23,919 nt of DNA, taken from contig JAZUMK010000034.1 in assembly GCA_045603585.1 (NCBI GenBank), forward strand, positions 1-23,919, given 5' to 3'. Both the position numbers and the translations under genes were made by a program. Each line of letters opens with the position of its first letter. Within the stretch, counting starts at the first letter, position 1. Positions 1 through 7,413 of the stretch are shown in pieces. This DNA comes from SFEL01 sp045603585. GTDB lineage: Bacteria > Bacillota > Clostridia > Christensenellales > CAG-138. The notes beneath the pieces are model-generated. The model did no database searches. It saw nothing but the letters and a program-made list of their open reading frames with translations, and had not been told where the DNA came from.

Positions 1-105
1 GTACTGCGTCGGCTGCTTCTCAAAAAAATCGCGTTTCGTCTTCTTCTTTTCTTACTTTGCACTATATAGTTTTCAAGGTGCGCCCGCCGCGTTTCGTGCG
101 ACAGC
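1..105 (-). other. Putative rRNA operon leader
   Basis: Read on the minus strand, this stretch contains CCTTGAAAACTATATAG (around 63-79), which resembles the boxA/TTGAAAACT element of Firmicute rRNA leaders and 16S-23S spacers. It is preceded by a very strong promoter (112-140). No open reading frame starts here. A 10-bp direct repeat, CGCGTTTCGT, occurs at 30-39 and 88-97. I infer that a leftward rRNA operon begins just beyond position 1. No mature rRNA sequence is visible inside the window. Confidence 0.55.
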
Positions 106-111
106 TTGTAT

Positions 112-170
112 ATCTTAACAGACACCTACCGCTTTGTCAACAGTTTTTTTAAAATTTTTTTGATTTTTTT
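112..170 (-). promoter_or_regulatory. Strong leftward promoter with UP-like element
   Basis: On the minus strand, TTGACA (135-140) is separated by 17 bases from TAAGAT (112-117), close to the sigma-A consensus. Immediately upstream (142-170) lie runs of A on the minus strand, as in the UP elements of rRNA promoters. Transcription should start near 105 and run off the left edge. Confidence 0.7.
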
Positions 171-206
171 GTCGATGGCTCATTTTTACCCTAAATAGCT
201 GGACAT

Positions 207-235
207 TTGCACATATTGAAATATAGGTTTATAAT
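207..235 (+). promoter_or_regulatory. murI promoter
   Basis: TTGCAC (207-212), a 17-base spacer and a perfect TATAAT (230-235) lie just upstream of murI. The predicted start near 242 leaves a short leader containing the ribosome binding site GGAGG (258-262). Confidence 0.6.
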
Positions 236-267
236 AGTGTTGAATCATTTTTGCAGCGGAGGTTGCA

Positions 268-1050
268 ATGCCGAACAGACCTGTGGGCTTCTTTGACTCC
301 GGCCTCGGTGGGGCCAGCGTCCTTCGGGAAGCACTTGAGCTTCTGCCCAATGAAAACTACATATACTATGGTGACAATGCCAATGCCCCATACGGCGACC
401 GCACCGAAGAGGATATAACCGCCCTCACCTTCCGCTGCGCTCACCGCTTGGTGGATATGGGCGTAAAGGCGATAGTATTGGCCTGCAATACCGCCACAGC
501 TACCTGCATCAATCAGATACGCAACGAATTCTCCATACCTGTTATCAGCATTGAACCCGCTATCAAGCCTGCCTGCAGCCTTCCCGGAAACGGCAAGGTG
601 CTCATGATGGCTACCAAAGCCACCACCCAGCTGGAAAGGTATCTGCGGCTGCGGGAGCGCATGCCGGATCCGGAGCGGGTAATAAACATCCCCTGCCCCG
701 GCATAGTGGAACGCATAGAATCCGGCAAGCTGGGCGCAGAGGATTACGATGACCTGTTCGCAGATTTTCTTGCCCCTTACAAAGGAATGGAAGTGGATGC
801 CATAGTTCTTGGCTGCACCCATTATATCTTTATAAAGGATGCTTTCCGCCGCAATGCCGCACTTCATCTCAGCGGAAACTGCCAGCTTATAGACGGCAAC
901 CGCGGAACAGTTCGTCAGCTGGGCAGAGTTCTGGATGCCCATAATTTAACCAATCAGTCAGGAAGCGGCAATGTAACCTTCTGCACAAGCGGCGACAGTG
1001 AACGGCTAAAGCCCATATTTGATATGCTGATAAATAAACGCGACATATAA
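268..1050 (+). CDS. murI: Glutamate racemase
   Basis: This enzyme interconverts L- and D-glutamate in the cytoplasm and supplies D-Glu for peptidoglycan. The 260-residue protein is of normal family length. The first signature DSGLGG (10-15) carries the conserved Asp10. The two catalytic cysteines sit in ACNTATA (Cys73) and GCTHY (Cys183, followed by His185). The substrate-binding segment YGDNANAPYG (34-43) is also present. The ATG at 268 follows GGAGG with 5 bases of spacing and its own promoter, so the start is secure. The gene appears monocistronic, ending at a hairpin terminator (1057-1089). It stands between the putative rRNA promoter and a convergent Hrb-like gene. Confidence 0.95.
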   Translation: MPNRPVGFFDSGLGGASVLREALELLPNENYIYYGDNANAPYGDRTEEDITALTFRCAHRLVDMGVKAIVLACNTATATCINQIRNEFSIPVISIEPAIKPACSLPGNGKVLMMATKATTQLERYLRLRERMPDPERVINIPCPGIVERIESGKLGAEDYDDLFADFLAPYKGMEVDAIVLGCTHYIFIKDAFRRNAALHLSGNCQLIDGNRGTVRQLGRVLDAHNLTNQSGSGNVTFCTSGDSERLKPIFDMLINKRDI

Positions 1051-1056
1051 AACATC

Positions 1057-1089
1057 AAAGGCCCTCAGAAATATCTGCGGGCCTTTTTT
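1057..1089 (+). terminator. murI intrinsic terminator
   Basis: The arm AAAGGCCCTCAG (1057-1068), a 6-base loop and CTGCGGGCCTTT (1075-1086) pair with one T/C mismatch, followed by a T run. The hairpin could also serve the convergent minus-strand gene, but the T run on that side is short. Confidence 0.85.
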
Positions 1090-1101
1090 ATTATGGTTAT
1101 G

Positions 1102-1749
1102 TTATTCTTCCACTCTCTTGAATACAGAGGCAGGCTGACGGCATATCGGGCACACATAGCCCTCCGGAAGGGGATCGCCGACGTATTCATAGCCGCATAT
1201 TGTGCAAACGTGTTTTACCTTGCTCTTTGCCTCAGGCTCTACCTTGGGTTCTTCGGGGATGTAGGTGGGAGCATTCTTGGGGCTCTTGCCCTTTACCACG
1301 TTGTGATAGTATGCATAGGTCATGGGTGCAGTCTTGCTTCCGGTTTCCCCTGCAATTATCTCGCCCAGGAATACGGTATGGGTGGAGGTTTCCATTTTGT
1401 TTATAACCTTGCAGACCACATAGCCGCAGCCATCGGCAATTACGGGAACGCCCTCAACAGACTCATAATCTATGCCTTCGAACTTATCCACATCCTTTGA
1501 GGACTGGAAGCCGAAGCGGCCGATCAGTGATGCATCGGAATTTTCCGCAAGAATTGAAACGGCAAAGAAGCCGCTTTTTTCAATACATCCATTTGTATAG
1601 TTGTCATGGTTTACGCTGACGGCAACAGTTGCGGGAGATGAAGTGATCTGCATTACACTGTTTGTAACGCAGCCCACCGGCCGCTGGCCGTCCATAGCAG
1701 TGGTGATATATACGCCGTATGATAAGCTCCTGAGAACCTGTTTATTCAT
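1102..1749 (-). CDS. hrb: Flavin reductase-rubredoxin fusion, Hrb-like
   Basis: The 215-residue protein has an N-terminal flavin-reductase-like FMN-binding domain (about 1-155) with LSYGVYITTA and GCVTNSVMQITSSP, a charged Pro/Glu/Lys linker (160-178), and a C-terminal rubredoxin-like domain. The iron ligands are CTIC (Cys182, Cys185) and CPIC (Cys200, Cys203). This architecture matches high molecular weight rubredoxin (Hrb), which in Moorella passes electrons from NAD(P)H to the flavodiiron protein FprA for oxygen or NO reduction. No fprA gene is visible here. The ATG at 1749 follows a GAGGGAG ribosome site. The gene has its own promoter with a PerR/Fur-like palindrome over the start site, which fits an oxygen-stress role. 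The family call is firm; the physiological partner is inferred. Confidence 0.85.
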   Translation of the reverse strand: MNKQVLRSLSYGVYITTAMDGQRPVGCVTNSVMQITSSPATVAVSVNHDNYTNGCIEKSGFFAVSILAENSDASLIGRFGFQSSKDVDKFEGIDYESVEGVPVIADGCGYVVCKVINKMETSTHTVFLGEIIAGETGSKTAPMTYAYYHNVVKGKSPKNAPTYIPEEPKVEPEAKSKVKHVCTICGYEYVGDPLPEGYVCPICRQPASVFKRVEE

Positions 1750-1768
1750 AATATTTTCTCCCTCTATA

Positions 1769-1787
1769 ATTAAGAATAATTCTTAAT
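1769..1787. promoter_or_regulatory. Palindromic operator, PerR/Fur-like 7-1-7
   Basis: ATTAAGAAT-A-ATTCTTAAT is a perfect 9-1-9 inverted repeat. Its inner 15 bases (TAAGAAT-A-ATTCTTA) have the 7-1-7 layout and AAT-N-ATT core of PerR/Fur boxes, matching the Per box at 5 of 7 positions per half. It overlaps the predicted hrb start site, where a repressor would act. The identity of the regulator is inferred, and no fur/perR gene is in the window. Confidence 0.55.
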
Positions 1788-1791
1788 CTTA

Positions 1792-1819
1792 ATTGTATCC
1801 TGTTTTTCCCTTTTGTCAA
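1792..1819 (-). promoter_or_regulatory. hrb promoter
   Basis: On the minus strand, TTGACA (1814-1819), a 16-base spacer and TACAAT (1792-1797) give a good sigma-A promoter. It lets hrb be transcribed independently of the six-gene operon that ends upstream at 1846. Confidence 0.65.
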
Positions 1820-1845
1820 TACTATTTTCCCTTATGAAAATACTT

Positions 1846-2250
1846 TTATTCGTCTTTCCTTCCTCCCTCCGCCCTTATCCATTCTCCGTTTTTATCCTTC
1901 TCCAGAACACAGCGGTAGTTATTCCGTCCCCGCCTGAACAGCACCCTTTCGCATTCAGGGCTCAGTTCAAGTAAAAACTCACTTTTGGCCCCCTTTGGAT
2001 TATTTATTCCGGGTGTAGAGTAAAACTCCACAATTGCCTCTCCATCTGTTTCCTTTACCCTCATGGAGCGTATATATCCCGCGCTGCTCATTACCCCCAC
2101 CCTGATCTTTATTCCGCTCTCCGCCAAATCATAGTCCAGTATCACCACGTCGCTTCTTCCGCCTCCAAAAAGGCCGCACGCCGCCAACAGTATGGCGGCG
2201 CACACAGCTATTATGGAAATATAATTGATTTTCTTATCTCTATTTTCCAT
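1846..2250 (-). CDS. Small putative lipoprotein of unknown function
   Basis: I do not recognise this 134-residue protein. The N-terminus has a basic and polar segment, a hydrophobic stretch (about 10-24) and a lipobox LLAAC with Cys25, so it is probably a membrane-anchored lipoprotein facing outward. The remainder is a small soluble domain rich in beta-prone segments (VVILDYDL, IKIRVGVM, EAIVEFY), ending in a charged tail. The ATG lies 3 bases after the mnmA stop, behind a weak AGGA site overlapping the mnmA end, so it is the last gene of the operon. Its position with two other lipoproteins and a two-component system suggests an envelope-related role, which is only inference. Confidence 0.7.
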   Translation of the reverse strand: MENRDKKINYISIIAVCAAILLAACGLFGGGRSDVVILDYDLAESGIKIRVGVMSSAGYIRSMRVKETDGEAIVEFYSTPGINNPKGAKSEFLLELSPECERVLFRRGRNNYRCVLEKDKNGEWIRAEGGRKDE

Positions 2251-2253
2251 GGT

Positions 2254-3369
2254 TTATCCTATTTTGATTTCCTTCATGGGACGCACGGTATCTATGGGGC
2301 CGCCGCCGAGACATTCCTCGCCGTCATAAAGAACAGCCCACTGTCCGGGGGTCACAGCCCTCTGGGGTTCCATAAAGTCGATGGTACAGCCCTCTCCGTG
2401 CATGGTGACCTTTACCCGCTGATCACTCTGGCGATAGCGGAACTTGGCGGTGCATTCAAATACCTTTGCAGGGGCTTCCCCTGCGATAAAGCTCATCTTA
2501 TTTGCCTCAAGGCCCAGGGAGAACAGCTCCTCATGCTCTCCCTGCTGCACTATCAGCAGGTTTCTTTCCATATCCTTGCCTATAACAAACCAGCTTTCGC
2601 CGCTGCCTTCCTTTTGTCCGCCTATGCCAAGACCTCTGCGCTGACCCAAGGTATAGTACATAAGTCCGTCATGGCGGCCTATCACCTTTCCGCTCAGGTC
2701 GATCATGTCCCCCGGCTTTGCAGGGAGATACTGCATCAGGAACTTTTTAAAATTGCGCTCTCCTATAAAGCATATGCCGGTGGAATCTTTTTTGAAGGCA
2801 GTGGCAAGACCCGCCTCTGCCGCAAGGCTGCGAAGATCCCCCTTCTGCATTTCGCCGATGGGGAACATGGCCTTTGCCAGCTGCGCCTGATTAAGCCCTG
2901 CAAGGAAATAAGTCTGATCCTTGCCTGCATCCAGCGCCCGAAGAAGCCTTGCTCTGCCGGTGGATTTATCCAGCCTTGCATAGTGTCCCGTTGCAAGGGT
3001 TGCCGCATCCAGTCCCATTGCAAAATCCAGAAAAGCCTTGAACTTTATTTCGCAATTGCACAGCACATCCGGATTTGGCGTGCGGCCGGCAGCATATTCC
3101 TCCAGAAAATAGGAAAAAACCCTTTCCTGATATTCCTTGGCAAAATTCACAGTATAGTACGGTATGCCTATGGTATCTGCCACCCGGCGCACATCATCGT
3201 AATCCTGGGCGGAGGTGCATACGCCATCCTCATTGGTTTCCTCCCAGTTCTTCATGAATACGCCTATAACGTCATAACCCTGCCGCTTAAGAAGCAGAGC
3301 CGCCACGGAGGAGTCCACTCCGCCGGACATACCCAATACTATTCTGTTGTTTGCTTCTATTTTTTCCAT
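2254..3369 (-). CDS. mnmA: tRNA-specific 2-thiouridylase MnmA
   Basis: MnmA thiolates U34 of Lys, Glu and Gln tRNAs in the cytoplasm, using ATP and sulfur relayed from a cysteine desulfurase. The 371-residue length is normal. The PP-loop SGGVDSS is at 15-21. The catalytic cysteines are Cys104 in NPDVLCNCEIKF and Cys200 in STGICFIGER. The C-terminal barrel carries PQRAVTPGQWAVLY. An extra Cys106 lies two residues after the first catalytic Cys. The ATG at 3369 is 1 base from the stop of the preceding GerMN gene, with GGTGG upstream, so it is translated from the operon message. A tRNA-modification gene downstream of a two-component/lipoprotein set is an unexpected context. Confidence 0.96.
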   Translation of the reverse strand: MEKIEANNRIVLGMSGGVDSSVAALLLKRQGYDVIGVFMKNWEETNEDGVCTSAQDYDDVRRVADTIGIPYYTVNFAKEYQERVFSYFLEEYAAGRTPNPDVLCNCEIKFKAFLDFAMGLDAATLATGHYARLDKSTGRARLLRALDAGKDQTYFLAGLNQAQLAKAMFPIGEMQKGDLRSLAAEAGLATAFKKDSTGICFIGERNFKKFLMQYLPAKPGDMIDLSGKVIGRHDGLMYYTLGQRRGLGIGGQKEGSGESWFVIGKDMERNLLIVQQGEHEELFSLGLEANKMSFIAGEAPAKVFECTAKFRYRQSDQRVKVTMHGEGCTIDFMEPQRAVTPGQWAVLYDGEECLGGGPIDTVRPMKEIKIG

Positions 3370-3370
3370 T

Positions 3371-4939
3371 TTAGTTATCCACCAGTATCCCGGGATTGCG
3401 CATCAAAGCATTGCCCAGATATATTTCGCCTATCACGCCCAGCTTGCTGCCGTTTTCCAGCATCCATACCCGGCTTATGCCCTCTATCTCCGTCAGGGTA
3501 TTCACCACGCTGTAAATGAACATGCGCTCCCGTTTATCCGCAGGGATGCTGCCGCTTTCATCGGAGATATATCCCCACAAAGCTTCCGCAAAGCCTGTCT
3601 TCCAATCCACAACGACCGTATTGCCGGTAATATATACATCGGAAATATCCTCTGCGCTCAGGTGGGTATACATCACGCCGGGATCTGCTGGCCCTGCAAA
3701 CAGCTCGCCCAGAATATGCCGCGGATCATAAGACTCTGCACCGGTCATGGCCTTGGGGACCCTGTGCATTACTGTGCCGTCACTATCCGGGTAAGCAATA
3801 TGAACTATGCGGCCTATCATATCGGCAAAATCCGCCCGGGTAAAATATTCATCATCACAAAGGGATACAACATTCCCGCCGCTGCTTACCATATTTATGG
3901 CAACGCCCTGAATATCCGGAATATACCCTGTAAGGGTCAATGTTATTGCGCCACACATGACCTCCGTATTGTACGGAGCTTCAGGTTCAGCTATATTCAG
4001 CGTGATAATAGAAGGAGCTTCTCTTTTTATTCCGCTGTCTTCTTCTTTTATTATTTCTTCCGGCAATATGGCATCAGGATGAGGCGCATCGCCCTCCTCG
4101 CCGTCGGAATGCTCTTGCTGCTTCAGCGGTTCTATCCTGATCGCTCCCGCAAGGCGGAAATCCTCCGGAAGCACAGCCCCCAGTTCACCGTAGCCCGATG
4201 CAAGCTTGCTGATAAGCAACGATGCGATTGCCTGATTGTTCTCGGTGCTGTCGTAGTTTATGGTTGCGTTTTTTGCAATAAGCAGGGAATTTGTCGCATC
4301 GGTAAAATACAGCGTGGCGGTGCGGTTTTCATATATGCCCGCCTCGGTAAGGGAGCTTTGGGATATTTCCTTATACTCCTGCTGGGTGCTTACTATATAA
4401 GAATCCAGCGTATTGGTTATGGGCTGCATTGCGCCCAGCGCCCTGCCGTAATAGCCAAGGGTCATTCCGTTGAGAAACAGATTTACCGAGGCGATATCCT
4501 CGCAGGCAAATACGGTTGCCGCTATGGCCGCCCGCGCAGTAAGCCATTCCCTGGCCTCCGGCAAATGGGATGCCAGCAGATATACGTTGCAGGTCTCATA
4601 TGATGTATTTACCCTCTGCACCGCAAAATCCCTGGGCACAGAATGCTTCAGTACAGAGCTTTCCGGCCCGGCTATCAATGCCCGTATGGCTGCCTCCGCG
4701 CGGCTCACGCCGCCGTCATACTGAAGCTCCCTTTCCTCAACGGAAAGGTGCAGCCCGTCATCCGAGAGAAAATACAGCCGGGCAGTAAAGGCAGCCTGTG
4801 CCTCGTCCTTCTGGGGAACGTATGCGCTCAGCTCCATTTCGGGCATAGCCTCGGCTCCGCTTTCGCAGCCGCACAGCAGCATCAGTCCCGCAAGCATCAG
4901 GGCTGTCAGCGCAGTTATCTTTTTATATTTCGCTTTCAT
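3371..4939 (-). CDS. GerMN-domain lipoprotein, up to three repeats
   Basis: The 522-residue protein begins with a lipoprotein signal (hydrophobic 9-22, lipobox LCGC, Cys25). Three stretches look like GerMN units. The first, 52-160, starts FTARLYFLSDDG and contains AIRALIAGP. The second, 207-350, runs from RTATLYFTDATN through LLISKLASG and VLPEDF to ITLTLTGYIPDIQGV, with an acidic linker at 275-305. The third, 378-515, has ILGELFAGP, VVVDW, VVNTLTEIEGISRVWML and a GerM-like end, NALMRNPGIL. GerMN domains occur in spore germination/sporulation protein GerM and in actinobacterial LpqB. The ATG follows the stop of the upstream GerMN gene by 4 bases. The middle repeat is the least certain. It is likely an extracytoplasmic partner of the adjacent sensor kinase. 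Confidence 0.8.
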   Translation of the reverse strand: MKAKYKKITALTALMLAGLMLLCGCESGAEAMPEMELSAYVPQKDEAQAAFTARLYFLSDDGLHLSVEERELQYDGGVSRAEAAIRALIAGPESSVLKHSVPRDFAVQRVNTSYETCNVYLLASHLPEAREWLTARAAIAATVFACEDIASVNLFLNGMTLGYYGRALGAMQPITNTLDSYIVSTQQEYKEISQSSLTEAGIYENRTATLYFTDATNSLLIAKNATINYDSTENNQAIASLLISKLASGYGELGAVLPEDFRLAGAIRIEPLKQQEHSDGEEGDAPHPDAILPEEIIKEEDSGIKREAPSIITLNIAEPEAPYNTEVMCGAITLTLTGYIPDIQGVAINMVSSGGNVVSLCDDEYFTRADFADMIGRIVHIAYPDSDGTVMHRVPKAMTGAESYDPRHILGELFAGPADPGVMYTHLSAEDISDVYITGNTVVVDWKTGFAEALWGYISDESGSIPADKRERMFIYSVVNTLTEIEGISRVWMLENGSKLGVIGEIYLGNALMRNPGILVDN

Positions 4940-4943
4940 ACCC

Positions 4944-5933
4944 TCAGCTCTCCATTAATTTTTTAAGTGAGCCATAACTCACCTTATATATGTCGTTTTC
5001 CTTGATCATATACAGCACCGCATTGCTCACCCGCTTTACAGTGCCTGTGGGTGAAGATATTCTCACATTGGCCACCACATATCTGCCGCTGCCATCGCTG
5101 CCGCTGCCTGTGATTTCATATGATACAACTACACCCAGTCCCCGCATACCTGTCTCAAAGTCTGCATAGGCGGGTTTTTGGATATCCATACCGCTGGTGA
5201 TAAGGGTATACGCCATTTCATACTCGCCCTTTACCATTCGCTCCAGCATACATGCAGCAATGCGTTCTTCGTTTGCAATTACACTGTCATCATAGCCCGA
5301 CGGCTCGGCAAACAGCACATTGCCTTCCTCAAGGCCCAGCTGAGCGGGGGTAACAGGCTCGCCTTTGCCGCCCTGCTCCACAAGCACCTGAACCTTAACA
5401 TCCTGCCCGCTGCCTGCGATGGTATTGATAATGGAATGCAGGCCAAGCCGGCGGGTAAGGTACATTTCCTCGGTTGCTTCCCTTACCGCGCTGTTGTAAT
5501 CCTTTTCTTTAAGGTAATCCTCCTCCCGTATGGAGGTTACCATATCCTCGTTAAGGAATTCCTCTGAAAGGGTAACGTACAGCACCCCATCTTCATATGT
5601 GAGTTCTTTCAGCGATACCGAGGAATGTATGAGGGCGGTAACTCCGGGAATTACCGAGCTTCCCTCCATAAGGGCGCGTATTACCGCGGCCTCGATGCGC
5701 TCTCCGCTCCTTACGGATACCACACCGTCCACACCCGCCAGATATTCTTCATTTGTCAGCCTGTAATAAAGGGTAACAGGCAGTTCTTTGGATGCGCCGT
5801 CGTCAGGGTCTATCTGGGGCAGGTTCAGTTTTGTTTTATCCTCCGCTATTACCTTATCCATGCAGCCGCAGGCGCCAAAGGCAAAGCAAAGAGCCATAAC
5901 AAGAGCGGCAAGCTTTTTGATATTACGCCTCAT
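4944..5933 (-). CDS. GerMN-domain lipoprotein
   Basis: The 329-residue protein has a basic N-terminus, a hydrophobic segment (8-20) and a cysteine-rich lipobox (Cys22 or Cys24). A GerMN domain spans about 52-205, with LPVTLYYRLTNEEYL, AVIRALMEGSSVIPGV, VLYVTLSEEFL and LHSIINTIAGSGQDVKVQVLVE. The C-terminal part (about 218-329) has the length and pattern of an NTF2-like or DUF-type alpha/beta domain, ending AVLYMIKENDIYKVSYGSL; I cannot name its family. The ATG overlaps the sensor kinase stop by 11 bases, so translation is probably coupled. The order regulator, kinase, GerMN lipoprotein recalls MtrA-MtrB-LpqB of Actinobacteria. Confidence 0.82.
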   Translation of the reverse strand: MRRNIKKLAALVMALCFAFGACGCMDKVIAEDKTKLNLPQIDPDDGASKELPVTLYYRLTNEEYLAGVDGVVSVRSGERIEAAVIRALMEGSSVIPGVTALIHSSVSLKELTYEDGVLYVTLSEEFLNEDMVTSIREEDYLKEKDYNSAVREATEEMYLTRRLGLHSIINTIAGSGQDVKVQVLVEQGGKGEPVTPAQLGLEEGNVLFAEPSGYDDSVIANEERIAACMLERMVKGEYEMAYTLITSGMDIQKPAYADFETGMRGLGVVVSYEITGSGSDGSGRYVVANVRISSPTGTVKRVSNAVLYMIKENDIYKVSYGSLKKLMES

Positions 5934-7413
5934 TTGCCTGCCCTCCCTTCTGCCTTACGGGCAGCTGTACTGTAAACGTACTGCCTTCCCCCAGCCTGCT
6001 TTTTACTTCGATGCTGCCTCCGTGGAGGTTTATCAGCTTTTCGGTTATGGAGAGGCCAAGGCCTGTGCCGCCGGTGCTGCGGGAGCGGGCCTTATCCACC
6101 CTGTAAAAGCGCTCAAACAGATGCTCAATGGATTCTTCGGGTATGCCGATACCGGTATCCTTTACCGCAAACACCGCCCATTCACCCTCATCCGAAACGG
6201 ATACGCTGACGCTTCCTTCGTCGGTGTACTTTATGGCATTTTCCACAAGGTTTACAACTATCTGCTCAAGGCGCATGCTGTCGCCCTGCATTTCAACGGG
6301 AACAAGGTCTGTTTCAAGGGTTATATTTTTATTTTCCGCAAGTGTTTCCAGCCTGCCGCATACTCCCTCAACAAGGGAATCCAGCCGCAGAGTCTCAAAA
6401 TTCAGTCCGCCTGCGGAAGCATCCTCCTGCACCAGCTTCAAAAGCTCGGATACTATGCGGGTAAGCCTGTCCACCTCATGATTGATATCCCCAAAGAATT
6501 CCTTCATAAGGGCGGGATCGGGATCATCCTGATAAAGTATGGTTTCGGACAGCAGCTTCATAGTGGCAAGCGGCGTCTTAAGCTCATGTGATGCGTTGGC
6601 TACAAATTCATTTCTCGTCCTGTCATGATCCTCTATGCGCTCGCTCATGCGGTTGAATGCGCTGCTGAGCTCCGCAATTTCGCTGGACCCCTTTACGTCG
6701 ACCCGCACATACCCCTGGGTTCCCATTCGCCTGATGGCGGAGGTAAGCTCTGCTATGGGCCTTGTGAGCCATCCGGAAAGTATGGATACGGCAACTATCA
6801 TTGCGATAACCACTATGCCGAATACCATGGTTATACGCTGAGTAACCGCCATAAGGCTGTCCACAACGTCCTGAATGGAAGCGGAAAACAGCACCGCACC
6901 GGATACCACGCCGTTGGTTATCAGAGGAACGGTATAATACACCGCCCATATGGATTCTTCATTAAAGGCAAATATGCCTTCCTGAGCGCTGCGGGATATG
7001 TGATGGAAGCCATAGGCGGAATCCTTGCCGCCGCGCAGCACCTCCCTCACCTCACGATACGGCAAAAGGGACCCGTTCTGACGGGATGCGGTATCTACCT
7101 GCACCACCGAGTCCGAGTCCAGCACAAGAACGCGGCCGCCCATATCGCGTGCCCGCTCTGCAATGTAGGAGAAAAGCTCATCGGTATCCGCTGCGTAAAG
7201 ATCATCGGCTATGGCCTCGGCAAGTTCTGCGGTGGCCTCCAGCTGTGTCTCTGTACGCTGAGATACCAGAAACTCCTCCATCAGTCCGGATACCGTTCCG
7301 CTTATGGCGATCAGCGCCAGCACGGTTATCAGCAGATATACCGCCACCATTCGCCAGCGTACGGAATCCAGCGCTTTTATGGATTTCAGCTTATTCAGCA
7401 AAGTAATAGCCAA
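5923..7413 (-). CDS. Sensor histidine kinase (PhoR/WalK-like)
   Basis: This is a membrane sensor kinase of 496 residues. TM1 is about 22-44, an extracytoplasmic sensor domain 45-190 (dCache/PAS-like length), TM2 195-215 and HAMP 216-268. The HisKA phospho-acceptor is His276 in ASHELKTPLA. The ATPase domain has an N box (NLVENAIKYT), a G1 box (DTGIGIP, 419-425), an F box (FERFYRVD) and a G2 box (GGTGLGLS). All catalytic motifs are intact. No ATG lies before TM1. The possible starts are TTG at 7413, directly after GGGGAG, or TTG at 7401, 12 bases after it. The gene overlaps the response regulator end by 23 or 11 bases, implying coupling. The stimulus is unknown; the neighbouring lipoproteins suggest envelope or cell-wall status. 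Confidence 0.93.
   Translation of the reverse strand: MAITLLNKLKSIKALDSVRWRMVAVYLLITVLALIAISGTVSGLMEEFLVSQRTETQLEATAELAEAIADDLYAADTDELFSYIAERARDMGGRVLVLDSDSVVQVDTASRQNGSLLPYREVREVLRGGKDSAYGFHHISRSAQEGIFAFNEESIWAVYYTVPLITNGVVSGAVLFSASIQDVVDSLMAVTQRITMVFGIVVIAMIVAVSILSGWLTRPIAELTSAIRRMGTQGYVRVDVKGSSEIAELSSAFNRMSERIEDHDRTRNEFVANASHELKTPLATMKLLSETILYQDDPDPALMKEFFGDINHEVDRLTRIVSELLKLVQEDASAGGLNFETLRLDSLVEGVCGRLETLAENKNITLETDLVPVEMQGDSMRLEQIVVNLVENAIKYTDEGSVSVSVSDEGEWAVFAVKDTGIGIPEESIEHLFERFYRVDKARSRSTGGTGLGLSITEKLINLHGGSIEVKSRLGEGSTFTVQLPVRQKGGQANEA

Noticed and set aside
1823..1842. TATTTTC/GAAAATA hairpin after the small lipoprotein gene as an operon terminator
   Set aside because: The stem is purely A/T-rich except for one G-C pair and has no T run on the minus strand. 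Read-through into hrb cannot be excluded.
2398..4603. Long plus-strand frames opposite mnmA and the GerMN gene
   Set aside because: The minus-strand proteins have clear family motifs and tight operon spacing; the opposite frames have low-complexity, Cys/His-rich translations with no motifs.
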